Source: Nonomuraea deserti
GTDB taxonomy: Bacteria > Actinomycetota > Actinomycetes > Streptosporangiales > Streptosporangiaceae
Direction: 5' to 3'
NCBI RefSeq assembly: GCF_004348685.1
Contig: NZ_SMKO01000059.1
Coordinates: 1-49,132, forward strand
DNA length: 49,132 nucleotides
The first letter of the stretch is position 1. Each line of letters opens with the position of its first letter. This document shows positions 6,748 through 14,489 of the stretch, one piece after another. The notes under the pieces were generated by a model. The model did not search any database. It saw nothing but the letters and a program-made list of their open reading frames with translations, and had not been told where the DNA came from. The position numbers and the translations under genes were made by a program.

Positions 6748-8223
6748 CTACCCATCGTGCGCACCGTGAGGACCAGCTGGGCCGAGCCAGGTCGTGAGGG
6801 CGGTCCGGAGAGCGTCAAGGTCTGGCTGCTCGCCGGCGCGGGTGACCCAGGCGACGTGTCCGTCGGGACGGATGAGTACGGCGTCCGCGCCGAGGCCGGA
6901 GCCCTTCGCAGGATGGGCGCGGACGAGATCGACTCGGTCCGCCCAGCCGATCACGACGGCGTCGAGCGGCGGGAGACCGCCGAGATCCAGCAGAACCGCG
7001 CGAGCGCGGTGCAGCAGTTCGTAGACGCGACCGTGTTCGAGGTCGAGATCCGGCATCCGCATGCCGAGGAGGTCGTCCGTCCCCGCCATCGGATACCTGA
7101 TGTCGGTCGCCGTGATCATCCCGGCCAGGCGCAGCCGTACCTCATCGATGCCGATGAGATCACCCAGCACCTCGCGCAGAGCGGAGGTGTGATCGTCCAC
7201 CCGCCAGAGGGCGGTCTGGGCGCGGGTGTTCTGCAGGACGCGGGCGGCGACCGGGTGGCGTTCTGCCTGGTAGGTGTCGAGCAACAGGGCCGGGGCCTGG
7301 CCGCGGACGACGGCGGCGAGCTTCCAGCCGAGGTTGACCGCGTCCTGCACGCCGGTGTTCAGGCCCTGCCCGCCTGCCGGGAAGTGGATGTGCGCGGCGT
7401 CGCCGGCCAGGAGGACGCGGCCCAAGCGGTAGCGGTCGGCCTGGCGTGCCGCGTCGCCGTGCCGGGAGAGCCAGCGCGGCGAGTGCATCCCGTAATCCGT
7501 CCCGGCGATCTTGAGCAGGGTCTTGCGGAGGGTCTCCAGGGTCACCGGTTCGTCCCGGCCAGCCACGTGATCGAACTCGTTGGTCAGCACCCGGTACCAG
7601 TCCGGACCGTAGGACAGCACCGAGAATCTGCCGTGCTCGCGTCCCTCCTGGAAGATGTCGGCGGCGGGCGGCTCGGCGAGCTCGACGTCGCCGAGCATCG
7701 CGGTCATCGTGGCCGGCGTGCCGGGGAAGGCGATGCCGGCGAGCGCGCGCACGGTGCTGCGGCCCCCGTCGCAGCCGACAAGGTAGTCCGCCCGGACGCG
7801 CGACCCGTCCGCGAGCTCCACCGTGGCGCCCGTCTCGTCCTGGGTGAACCCCGTCACCTCGGCGTCGCGGCTCAGCCGTACCCCCAACTGCGCCGCGCGC
7901 TCCTCCAGCAGCCGTTCCACCTCGGCCTGCAAGATGAGCAGAGCGTACGGATATCGCGTCGCCATATCGGATAGGTCGAGACCGAGTCCGGAGAAATGCA
8001 CCTCCTGTCGCGGCCGTCCGCGCTCGAGGAACCCGTCGAGCAGACCCCGCTGGTCGAGCACCTCCATCGTGCGGATGTGCAGGGCTCCGGCCCGCGATTC
8101 CACCGTTCGAGGCTCCGCGGCCCGCTCGAGGACGAGCACATCGATCCCGGCGAGCCCCAGCTCGCACGCGAGCATCAGCCCGGTCGGCCCTGCTCCGGCG
8201 ATCACTACCTGGGTATCCGTCAT
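6748..8223 (-). CDS. FAD-dependent aromatic monooxygenase (PheA/TfdB type)
   Basis: A 491-residue group A flavin monooxygenase. Motifs in order: GxGxxG dinucleotide site VVIAGAGPTGLMLACELG (residues 6-23), the ESRAG/RTMEVLDQRGL segment, the DG motif VGCDGGRSTVR, and the FAD ribityl motif LLAGDAAHIHFPAGGQGLNT. A thioredoxin-like C-terminal domain follows, with ADAVLIRPDGHVAWV near the end. This is the layout of phenol hydroxylases, anthracycline/tetracycline hydroxylases and rifampicin monooxygenases. It would hydroxylate an aromatic substrate with NAD(P)H and O2. ATG 8223 has AAGGAG seven bases upstream and is preferred over ATG 8241. It ends exactly where the oxidase fragment begins. Whether it serves a biosynthetic or resistance role is not visible. 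Confidence 0.9.
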   Translation of the reverse strand: MTDTQVVIAGAGPTGLMLACELGLAGIDVLVLERAAEPRTVESRAGALHIRTMEVLDQRGLLDGFLERGRPRQEVHFSGLGLDLSDMATRYPYALLILQAEVERLLEERAAQLGVRLSRDAEVTGFTQDETGATVELADGSRVRADYLVGCDGGRSTVRALAGIAFPGTPATMTAMLGDVELAEPPAADIFQEGREHGRFSVLSYGPDWYRVLTNEFDHVAGRDEPVTLETLRKTLLKIAGTDYGMHSPRWLSRHGDAARQADRYRLGRVLLAGDAAHIHFPAGGQGLNTGVQDAVNLGWKLAAVVRGQAPALLLDTYQAERHPVAARVLQNTRAQTALWRVDDHTSALREVLGDLIGIDEVRLRLAGMITATDIRYPMAGTDDLLGMRMPDLDLEHGRVYELLHRARAVLLDLGGLPPLDAVVIGWADRVDLVRAHPAKGSGLGADAVLIRPDGHVAWVTRAGEQPDLDALRTALTTWLGPAGPHGAHDG

Positions 8224-8338
8224 GGTCAACTCCTTGGTCATCTTTCAGTCGAATGGGTCACGCGCAGAGGAGACGGAGAGGCGTTCGTCGATCGCCTGCC
8301 GCCCCGCTTCTGCGGCGGCACCTTCGCTTGAGCCAGAC

Positions 8339-8352
8339 GTCGCGATCGCGAC
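8339..8352. promoter_or_regulatory. 14-bp perfect palindrome upstream of the FAD monooxygenase
   Basis: GTCGCGATCGCGAC is fully symmetric. It lies between the end of the ECF sigma gene (8377) and the monooxygenase start (8223), about 115 bases before that start. It may be an operator or a stem between the two transcription units. Confidence 0.35.
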
Positions 8353-8376
8353 TCACTGCGCTGCGGCTGCCGACTC

Positions 8377-9270
8377 CTACCGGCTGATCTGACGCGGAAC
8401 CGTCAGTGCGAGGAGTTTGTCCGGGTTGCGGATGGCGTAGAGGTGGGTGATCTTCCCGTCGACGACATCGGCCAGGAAGACACTCTCCAGGTGGTCGCCG
8501 CTGTAGGCGGCCATCGCGGGCGCGTTGTTGCAGTTGACGATCTCGATACGCACTTCAGGCAACCGCCCCGGGCGGAACAGTTCCATGACGTGCGCGGCCA
8601 CTTTCTCCGCGCCCACCACCGGCTGGCGCGTCGCGGTGACCTTGCCGCCGCTGTCGGTGGTCCACGTGACGTCCGGCGCGAGCAGCGAGAGTAGCTCTCC
8701 CATGTCACCGGTCGCCGCCGCGGACATGAACTGCTCGGTGATCCGCGTGCACGTCCCGGCGTCGACGGGGTCGAAACGCCTGCGCCGCGCCTGTACGTGC
8801 CCGCGGGCGCGGTGCGCCATCTGGCGCACCGTCACCACGGATCTGTCCACCGCTGCGGCGATCTCGTCGTAGTCGAACTCGAACACCTCGCGCAGCACGA
8901 ACACCGCGCGCTCGTCGGGGGTGAGCGTTTCGAGAAGCACCAGCATCGCCATCGACACCGATTCGGCGAGCACCACATCGGCCGACGCGTCGTCCTCGCT
9001 GAGCAGCAGCGGCTCGGGCAGCCAGGAGCCGATGTACTCTTCGCGGCGGCGCTTACTCGCCCGCAGGGCGTTGAGTGCCTGACGGGTCACCAGCCGCGCA
9101 AGGTACGACTTGGTGTCACGGACCGTCGCCAGGTCCACTTCCGCCCACCGCAGATAGCTGTCCTGCAGCACGTCGTCGGATTCTGTCGCCGAACCGAGGA
9201 TCTCGTAGACGATCGTGAACAGCAGTGGCCGCAGTACGGTGAACCGCTCGGCATGCTCGTCGGTTGTCAC
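8377..9270 (-). CDS. ECF41-group sigma factor with SnoaL-like tail
   Basis: A 297-residue ECF sigma factor. Sigma region 2 (YEILGSATESDDVLQDSYLR) and region 4 (LTPDERAVFVLREVFEFDYD, then RSVVTVRQMAHRARGHV) are followed by a fused C-terminal NTF2/SnoaL-like domain of about 120 residues. Both ECF41 hallmarks are present: WLPEP in the linker between regions 2 and 4, and NPDKL near the C-terminus. In this group the tail replaces a separate anti-sigma factor. GTG 9270 overlaps the stop of the upstream oxidoreductase as GTGA, so the two are translationally coupled. The oxidoreductase partner matches the known ECF41 habit of sitting beside carboxymuconolactone decarboxylases, oxidoreductases or epimerases. 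The inducing signal is unknown. Confidence 0.93.
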   Translation of the reverse strand: MTTDEHAERFTVLRPLLFTIVYEILGSATESDDVLQDSYLRWAEVDLATVRDTKSYLARLVTRQALNALRASKRRREEYIGSWLPEPLLLSEDDASADVVLAESVSMAMLVLLETLTPDERAVFVLREVFEFDYDEIAAAVDRSVVTVRQMAHRARGHVQARRRRFDPVDAGTCTRITEQFMSAAATGDMGELLSLLAPDVTWTTDSGGKVTATRQPVVGAEKVAAHVMELFRPGRLPEVRIEIVNCNNAPAMAAYSGDHLESVFLADVVDGKITHLYAIRNPDKLLALTVPRQISR

Positions 9271-10430
9271 GCGGCCACCTGCACGGCACGCGGTCCCGGC
9301 TTATACCACACGATGGTGCCCGGGTTGTGGCCTTCCATGCCGATGCCCATCACCGTCTGGCGGCACTGCTCCTCCTTCATCTGCGCGCCCTCCTGCCCGT
9401 CGAAGTAGGTGTCCAAGGGAGTGTCGTCCGCGCGGACGAGCTGCTTTATACCGGCATGCCGGCCCAGGCTGATGCACACCCCCTTGAAACCCTGATCGAT
9501 CACCGCCGGCGCGGTTCCCGCGATGCGGCTCAGTACGGCGTCGGCGGCCTGCACTCCGAGCGGTATCGCGGACTGGGAGCTCATCCGCAGCGGCCGCCCC
9601 GACGGTGAACCGGCGTCACCCGCCGCGACAATACGGTCGTCATCAACGCTCAGCAGCGTTTCGTCGGTCAGCAGCCGACCCAGCTCGTCCACGCGCAACC
9701 CGCTGGCAGCCGCCAAGCCCGGCACGCCGAAACCGGCCGTCCAGATGGTGAGCGCGCTCTGCCGTACCGCTCCATCGGTGAGGACGACCGCGTCCTGCCG
9801 GACCTCAGCCACCGCGCTGCCCTCCAGCACCGTGACACCGTTCTCGGACAGCCACGTCGCGACGGATCGGCGGCCAGGAGCGCTGAGCGTGGGGGCCAGG
9901 GTTCTCCCGGCGACCAGAGTGACCTTGCGCCCTTGTTCGGCGAGCTCCGCGGCGGTCTCGATGCCGGTCAACCCGCCGCCGACCACGGTGACCACGGCCT
10001 CCGCAGGCAGCTCCGCCAGCCTGACGCGCAGCCGCTGGGCAAACTCGAGCTCGGCGATGGAGTAGGCGAATTCGGCCGCGCCCGGCACCGAGGAGGGGAC
10101 CGCGCCGGTGCTGCCGACCGCGTAGATGACGTAGTCGTAATCCAGCGCGCGGCCCGACGCCAGCTCCACCGTGCGGGAGGCGGTGTCGATCCGGGTGGCG
10201 TTGTCGACCACCAGCTCGATGCCGTCGCCGAGCATCGTGCCGTAGTCGACCGAGGCGTCGTAATTGCCGGCCACGAACTGGTGCAGCCGGATCCGTTCGA
10301 CGAACGTCGGGCGGGAATTGACCAGGGTGATGTCGACGTCGTCGCGCAACTGGAGGTGGTTGGCCGCGGCCGTTCCCGCGTATCCGCCGCCGATGACCAC
10401 GATCTTGTGTGAAGTGTTGTGTTCAGTCAC
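9267..10430 (-). CDS. NDH-2/AIF-like NAD(P)/FAD-dependent oxidoreductase
   Basis: A 387-residue two-dinucleotide-domain flavoprotein. The FAD site is KIVVIGGGYAGTAAANHL at about residues 9-26, the NAD(P) site is VVTVVGGGLTGIETAAELAE at about 145-164, and the second FAD contact is DDRIVAAGDAGSPSG. The C-terminal region (RHAGIKQLV onwards) is soluble, without the obvious membrane anchor of respiratory NDH-2. It likely transfers electrons from NAD(P)H to a quinone or small acceptor. It is the first gene of a two-gene unit with the ECF41 sigma factor, so it is probably part of that sigma factor's own regulon. Start GTG 10430 has GAGGG immediately upstream. A weak ECF-like promoter (GTCAC-N17-TGTC) ends nine bases before the start. 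Confidence 0.88.
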   Translation of the reverse strand: MTEHNTSHKIVVIGGGYAGTAAANHLQLRDDVDITLVNSRPTFVERIRLHQFVAGNYDASVDYGTMLGDGIELVVDNATRIDTASRTVELASGRALDYDYVIYAVGSTGAVPSSVPGAAEFAYSIAELEFAQRLRVRLAELPAEAVVTVVGGGLTGIETAAELAEQGRKVTLVAGRTLAPTLSAPGRRSVATWLSENGVTVLEGSAVAEVRQDAVVLTDGAVRQSALTIWTAGFGVPGLAAASGLRVDELGRLLTDETLLSVDDDRIVAAGDAGSPSGRPLRMSSQSAIPLGVQAADAVLSRIAGTAPAVIDQGFKGVCISLGRHAGIKQLVRADDTPLDTYFDGQEGAQMKEEQCRQTVMGIGMEGHNPGTIVWYKPGPRAVQVAA

Positions 10431-10474
10431 GCCCTCAAGACACCGGGGACCGCAGCGACGTGACCGGAGGCGAC

Positions 10475-10488
10475 GTGACGTGCGTCAC
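10475..10488. promoter_or_regulatory. inverted repeat upstream of the oxidoreductase-ECF41 operon
   Basis: GTGACG-TG-CGTCAC, perfect six-base arms, lies 45 bases upstream of GTG 10430. Another GTGAC occurs at 10460-10464. A regulator or the ECF sigma factor could read these; direct evidence is lacking. Confidence 0.35.
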
Positions 10489-10544
10489 TCCACTCATGAG
10501 CGCGGAACACGTGCTCGCGGCAGAGCCTTCGGCCCATCCCAGAC

Positions 10545-10571
10545 TGTGACACAGAATATGTATCTGTCACA
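10545..10571. promoter_or_regulatory. TGTGACA/TGTCACA inverted repeat pair
   Basis: TGTGACA (10545-10551) and TGTCACA (10565-10571) face each other across 13 bases of AT-rich sequence. A third copy of TGTCACA is at 10642-10648, just before the recombinase start. TGTCACA is the published ECF41 -35 consensus, but no CGTC follows at 16 bases from any copy. The repeats may instead be recombinase arm sites or a repressor operator for the divergent pair. Confidence 0.45.
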
Positions 10572-10667
10572 CTGACCCTCGCGGCCGAAACTACGCCCAG
10601 CTCGCGGCGAGCCGGCCGGGACGCGACTCGGCCACATTATGTGTCACATCGACGTGCAGGAGCTGCA

Positions 10668-11624
10668 GTGACGGTCGTCTCCTTCCTCGCGCCGGGCGCC
10701 GATGCTCCGGCAGGCGGGCAGAGTGTCGCGGCCGCGGTCGGCCGCTTCCTCGACCAGGTGCAGGCCGCCACTACCCGCGCCGGCTACGCCGCCACCCTCA
10801 CCCGTCTGACCGCGCTGGCCGGCACCCGGCCCACCGCGAGCCTGAGGCCCGAGGACTACGCCACGGTGATGGAGTACTGGAACACCGCGGCGGCCGCTAC
10901 CTGGAACCGGCACCTGTCCGCACTGGTCTCCTTCACCGCCTGGGCCCAGCGCCAGGAACTGCTGGCCGCCAACCCCGCCCGCCGCCTGCAGCGCCGCAAG
11001 AGCGCCCGCCGCGGCGACCGCGCCATCCTGCGCACGCGACTGGAGGCCCTGTTCACCGACCCCGAGAGCGCTCTGCGCGAGCGCCTGCTGTGGCGGATGC
11101 TGTATGAGACGGCCGCCCGCGCCGAGGAGATCCTCACCTCGAACATCGAGGATCTGGACCTGGAGTTCCGCCGCGCCCGCGTGGTCTCCAAGGGCGGCGC
11201 GATCGAGTACGTGCACTGGGGCACCGGCACCGCCCGGCTCCTGCCCCGCCTGCTCAAAGGCCGCACCGCCGGCCCGCTCTTCCTGGCCGACCGACGCGCC
11301 CCCGCCTCCGGCTCCCGGGCGCCCGCGGCCGCCGACATCTGCCCGGCCACCGGACGCGGCCGATTGTCCTACCCGCGCGCCGAATACCTGTTCAAGCAGG
11401 CCAGCGCCAAGCTCGACCCGCACCAGAAAGGCTGGACGCTCCACCAACTGCGCCACAGCGCCCTGCAGCACCTGGCCGAGGGCGGCCGCAGCGCGCCCGA
11501 ACTCCAGGCCAAGTCCCGCCACCAGCACCTGGCCAGCCTCGGCCGCTACGTCCGCCTCGGCGAGGAGACCTCCGCCCGCCTCACCACCGAAGCCGACCCG
11601 GCCGCCCGCCGCAAAAGCCGCTGA
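10668..11624 (+). CDS. tyrosine recombinase/integrase
   Basis: A 318-residue phage-type integrase. Residues 18-110 form the SAM-like core-binding domain (RFLDQVQAATTRAGYAATL). The catalytic domain holds Arg151 (YETAARAEEIL), Lys175 (VVSKGGAIEYV), His259 and Arg262 (LHQLRHSALQHL), His285 (KSRHQHLASLG) and Tyr294 (GRYVRLG). All key residues are present, so it should be active. Start GTG 10668 has AGGAG five bases upstream. The longer frame from 10641 would begin inside the TGTCACA repeat and lacks a ribosome site. It is divergent from the ECF41 operon. A C-terminal fragment of the same subfamily (shared LSYRRAE/LSYPRAE and LHRLRHSAL/LHQLRHSAL blocks) lies at 26540-26935. It probably moved the genes that once stood downstream. 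Confidence 0.9.
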   Translation: MTVVSFLAPGADAPAGGQSVAAAVGRFLDQVQAATTRAGYAATLTRLTALAGTRPTASLRPEDYATVMEYWNTAAAATWNRHLSALVSFTAWAQRQELLAANPARRLQRRKSARRGDRAILRTRLEALFTDPESALRERLLWRMLYETAARAEEILTSNIEDLDLEFRRARVVSKGGAIEYVHWGTGTARLLPRLLKGRTAGPLFLADRRAPASGSRAPAAADICPATGRGRLSYPRAEYLFKQASAKLDPHQKGWTLHQLRHSALQHLAEGGRSAPELQAKSRHQHLASLGRYVRLGEETSARLTTEADPAARRKSR

Positions 11625-11659
11625 ACTGTTCAAACGCCCCATGAATTGATTACGGAGAG

Positions 11660-11989
11660 TTACTTTCCCTCTGGTGGCATCAACCCGAGCGGTGGGCCTA
11701 GCAGTGTGGGCTCGCCGCCACCGAACCCGACTCCCAGGCAACCTTCCTGGTCAAGGTCGCTAAGCCAGCCAACGAGTGCATCAATGTTCAGGCGCCCAGG
11801 CGTCTTCGGCGCGTAGCAGTAGGAACAGCGCAGATCGCACGCGTTGCTCAGCGCCACCGAGATCTGCCGTGGCGCCAGCGACGGCGAACATGACCCGGTG
11901 CTCGACGGCTCCAGAAGGAGGTTGAGTCCGGTGCGCCGGTCAAACAGATGGACGCCGGATGAGGTCTGGCGAACCTTGAGCGGAAGCAC
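11660..11989 (-). pseudogene. radical SAM protein, N-terminal fragment
   Basis: The protein opens VLPLKVRQTSSGVHLFDRRT and contains the radical SAM cluster motif CDLRCSYCYAP (CxxxCxxC) followed by LGVGFGGGEPTL, the SAM-binding GGE motif. Homology then stops abruptly. Eight odd residues later (GPPLGLMPPEGK region) there is a stop, leaving 109 of an expected 300-400 residues. The break lies 35 bases from the end of the upstream integrase gene, suggesting that the integrase-bearing segment replaced the rest. GTG 11989 has AGGA seven bases upstream. The fold resembles rSAM enzymes that modify peptides, but without the TIM-barrel remainder it cannot work. The frame stays open upstream to 12208 with low-complexity, probably non-coding sequence. 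Confidence 0.75.
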
Positions 11990-12047
11990 CGAAATATCCT
12001 GCCAGAACCGACCTTGTGATGACCATGACGCACGGCTGCCGTCCGCG

Positions 12048-12539
12048 TTATGCGAGGCCGGTTGGCGGTGCGTCGCCCGGCTTGGGGCCGTCGGAGATGG
12101 GACTTCGATCGGATGACGGACGTGCCGATTCGGTGACATCGGTGGTAGGGGCGGGGTCACCTGTATCGGGGCCGGCGTGTTCGCGCAGGCGTGAGATTTC
12201 CTGCTCACGCAGCAGAGCCTGCGCCACGGCGGCGGCTGTGACGGCCTCCTCGCGCTGGTGCTGAGCGGCCTTGAGCGCGCTCGCGGCGGCCCTCAGTTCG
12301 GCGCGCAGCCGATCGGCCTCACCGGCAGCGTCGGACTGGGCCCGGGTAGCGGCCTCACAAGGCTGTTCGGCCACAGCGGCCGCGGTGACCGCCTGCTCGC
12401 GTCGCTCCTGCTCACCGGCCAGTGCTTGGCGGAGCCGATCAAGCTCTTCCGCGTGTGCGGCAGCGGCGCCGCGGGCCTGGTCGCGCTCGCGCTCGGTCTC
12501 GCCAAAGAAATTTAAGTGGCGGGTCCCAGGGATCCCCAT
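12048..12539 (-). CDS. short coiled-coil protein, possibly the tail of a longer gene
   Basis: A 163-residue, mostly helical protein. Residues 14-115 form a heptad-rich coil of Glu/Arg/Ala (EELDRLRQALAGEQERREQA and a second EEAVTAAAVAQALLREQE repeat). An acidic, Pro/Ser-rich tail of about 45 residues follows. The first dozen residues (MGIPGTRHLNFF) are unlike the rest and start next to an AT-rich junction, so the frame may be the C-terminal end of a larger coiled-coil gene cut at about 12515. Composition and repeat style match the long coiled-coil gene facing the other way at 12759. They may be paralogues or two halves separated by rearrangement. No enzymatic motif is present. Confidence 0.5.
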   Translation of the reverse strand: MGIPGTRHLNFFGETERERDQARGAAAAHAEELDRLRQALAGEQERREQAVTAAAVAEQPCEAATRAQSDAAGEADRLRAELRAAASALKAAQHQREEAVTAAAVAQALLREQEISRLREHAGPDTGDPAPTTDVTESARPSSDRSPISDGPKPGDAPPTGLA

Positions 12540-12646
12540 AGATCGGCGTTTTCGATGTCAGCGAGCCTGCGCGTCACAGCACACCTCGAGGACAATTACG
12601 CGGCAATCCTCTCCGCGCGGCGACCCCAGATCGTCAGTGGGCGGCT

Positions 12647-12679
12647 CAACTTGCGGGAATTCTGCCTTCTCGCAAGTTG
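12647..12679. promoter_or_regulatory. inverted repeat upstream of the coiled-coil gene
   Basis: CAACTTGCG (12647-12655) and CGCAAGTTG (12671-12679) are perfect nine-base arms around a 15-bp spacer. They lie in a 219-bp gap that becomes strikingly AT-rich from about 12700. The repeat is 80 bases ahead of GTG 12759. KfrA-like coiled-coil proteins bind such repeats at their own promoters, so autoregulation is plausible. Confidence 0.45.
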
Positions 12680-12747
12680 GAGACATCTGAGCGCGGCGCA
12701 AGCTATCGGATATTTCTATTTAGAATTTCTGGAAAATAAAAAATGCT

Positions 12748-12753
12748 AGACTA
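12748..12753 (+). promoter_or_regulatory. candidate -10 of a leaderless promoter
   Basis: TAGACT lies about six bases before GTG 12759 in an AT-rich run (AAAATAAAAAATGC). No Shine-Dalgarno sequence precedes the start. The spacing suits transcription beginning at or next to the GTG, giving a leaderless mRNA, which is common in actinobacteria. Confidence 0.4.
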
Positions 12754-12758
12754 CGGCT

Positions 12759-13958
12759 GTGACGCAAGAGACCAGCCTGGTGACGCCGTGTAAGCACTGT
12801 GGGGCACTGATCGAGCAGCGGCGGGGGAGGGGCCGACCCCGGGCGTACTGTCCTGAGAAGGACTGCCAGGCCGCCGCCAAGCGCGAGCGGGAGTTGCGGC
12901 GGGCCACGCCGGGACTCGAGGGTGCGCTGGCCAGGGCCGAGCAACTGTACGACCGGATGGAGAGCGGGCTGGCGTCGGCCATCGAGCCGCTGGCGCGGGC
13001 GCTGGCCGACGAGCTGAGCCCTGCGGGCGTCGAGGCGAAGCTGAGCGCGGTGCAGGCGGAGGCGCACACGCGGGTGGCGATCGCGCGCACGGAGCGGGAG
13101 CAGGCGTTCGAGCAGGTACGACTGGCACGTGAGGCCACCGAGCACGCTCGCCGGCAGACGGCCGAGATGCGGTCACGGCTGGAGGAGGCGGAGCACGAGC
13201 GCGACACCGCGCTGGCGGATGCCGAACGGGCCCGCGAGCAGGCGCTGGCGGCGCTACGGGAGGCGGCCAGCACGGAAAGGCAGGCGCTGCAGTCGGCCGA
13301 GGAGGCGCAGCGGCGCGCTGAGCTGGCCGAACGGCAGGCCACGGAGGCGGCCCACCAGGTGGAGCTGGCCGAGGAGGCCAGGGATCAGGCCGTACGGGAG
13401 CTCGCGGAACGGGTGGAACTGGCTGAAGGGCAGATCGCTGAGGCGCGGGCGCAGGCCGTACACGCTGAGCAGGCCGCCGGCCAGGCACGGACGGAACGCG
13501 ACCGCGCGCGGGAAGAGACGGCGGCGGCCGTGCGTGGTCGGGAGCAGGCCGAACGTGCGGCGGTCGGCGCCAGGGCCCGGGAGGAGGCGGCGGCGCAGGA
13601 GCGCGATCGGGCAGTTGAGCGGGCCGTCAAGGCGGAGCGGGCCGCCGCGGCGGCCGAGCGGGACCGGGCAGTCGCGCTCCAGGAAGCGGCGCAGGCCGCC
13701 GGTGAGGTGGAGCGGCTGACCGCGAAGACGGCGGCACTCGAGGAGGAGTCGGCGGCCGCGCTGTCGCGGGAGCACAAGCTGGCCTCGCGGGAGAAGTCGC
13801 GGGCTGACGCGGCGGTCAAGGAGCGCGACCGGCTGCGGGGAGAGCTGCGGTTGGAGCGGGTACGGCTGGAGGATGTGCGGGCCGAACTGGACGCGGCGCG
13901 GGCGGAGGCGGCGCAGTTGCGGGAACGCGCGGTGGCGGCCGAGCTGCGTTCGGGCTAG
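12759..13958 (+). CDS. Cys4-type N-terminal domain fused to a long coiled coil (KfrA-like architecture)
   Basis: A 399-residue protein. Residues 10-37 hold two paired cysteines, CKHCG and YCPEKDC, spaced by a basic GRGRPRAYC stretch, a likely zinc-binding DNA-contact module. From about residue 40 to the end it is almost unbroken alanine/glutamate/arginine heptads (about 350 residues) with no stops in helix propensity. That implies a parallel coiled-coil rod of roughly 50 nm. Plasmid KfrA proteins and some segregation proteins pair a small DNA-binding head with such a rod. Here the head is a Cys-rich module, not a helix-turn-helix. The gene stands between integrase and IS remnants, has a palindrome and AT-rich promoter upstream, and looks leaderless. 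A role in plasmid/element segregation or nucleoid organisation is inferred only. Confidence 0.7.
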   Translation: MTQETSLVTPCKHCGALIEQRRGRGRPRAYCPEKDCQAAAKRERELRRATPGLEGALARAEQLYDRMESGLASAIEPLARALADELSPAGVEAKLSAVQAEAHTRVAIARTEREQAFEQVRLAREATEHARRQTAEMRSRLEEAEHERDTALADAERAREQALAALREAASTERQALQSAEEAQRRAELAERQATEAAHQVELAEEARDQAVRELAERVELAEGQIAEARAQAVHAEQAAGQARTERDRAREETAAAVRGREQAERAAVGARAREEAAAQERDRAVERAVKAERAAAAAERDRAVALQEAAQAAGEVERLTAKTAALEEESAAALSREHKLASREKSRADAAVKERDRLRGELRLERVRLEDVRAELDAARAEAAQLRERAVAAELRSG

Positions 13959-13984
13959 GAGCCCTGAGGCGCGCCACATGACCC

Positions 13985-14169
13985 GCCGCTCTTGTCACGG
14001 CGGCGACCGGACCAGACCGGCGATGCCCAGCTCGCCCATCTGCCGCTGGATGGTGGGCGACCGGCAGGCCCTCGCGGCGGAGCTGATAGTAGATCTTGCG
14101 GGCGCCCGTAACAGGAGTAGTTGCCCTGGTGACACCGGTGGTCTCGGTCTTGAGGCGCTCATCGCGCAC
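13985..14169 (-). pseudogene. IS3-family transposase OrfB remnant
   Basis: Three short pieces of an IS3-type OrfB N-terminus are readable when frames are switched: HQGNYSCYG, then ARKIYYQLRREGLPVA, then TIQRQMGELGIAGLVRSP and a stop. The pieces are contiguous in the DNA and separated by two one-base shifts. Only the HTH_21 region remains, and the DDE integrase domain is absent. Confidence 0.65.
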
Positions 14170-14207
14170 CCGCCCGCGCAGATGGCGGACGGCTCAGCAG
14201 GAGATCA

Positions 14208-14465
14208 TCATCGGCCAGGCAGATACTCGGCGAGCGCACGTGCGTAGGCGTCGATCGTGCGGGGCGCCCGTCCCAGATCGGTCCGGATCCGCAGCCACCG
14301 GGCCGCTTGTTGGTGCCGCTCCAGGACGGGCCACTTCTTCTCGAGTACGACAGCGTCCGCCCCACCTACCGGCGAGACCGTACGGACAAGATCGCCCGGA
14401 AGGTCGCATTCCAGGTAACTGAGATCAAGGCGGGGCGGGCTGGGTGCGACTGCCACGCACTCCAC
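14208..14465 (-). pseudogene. tyrosine recombinase N-terminal fragment
   Basis: The 85-codon frame reads as the N-terminus and part of the core-binding domain of an actinobacterial site-specific integrase: LDLSYLECDLPGDLV, then KWPVLERHQQAARWLRIRTD, then RAPRTIDAYARALAEYL. It then leaves homology at a stop. The catalytic domain is missing. It is followed on the same strand by the IS3 remnant, so both are probably debris from one earlier insertion zone. Confidence 0.55.
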
Positions 14466-14489
14466 GCCTTCCTCGGCGCTGCCAGCGGC

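Noticed and set aside
10545..10571. ECF41 promoter for the 10430 operon or for the integrase
   Set aside because: The -35 heptamer is exact, but CGTC is absent at 15-17 bases from every copy, so I list the repeats only as a regulatory feature.
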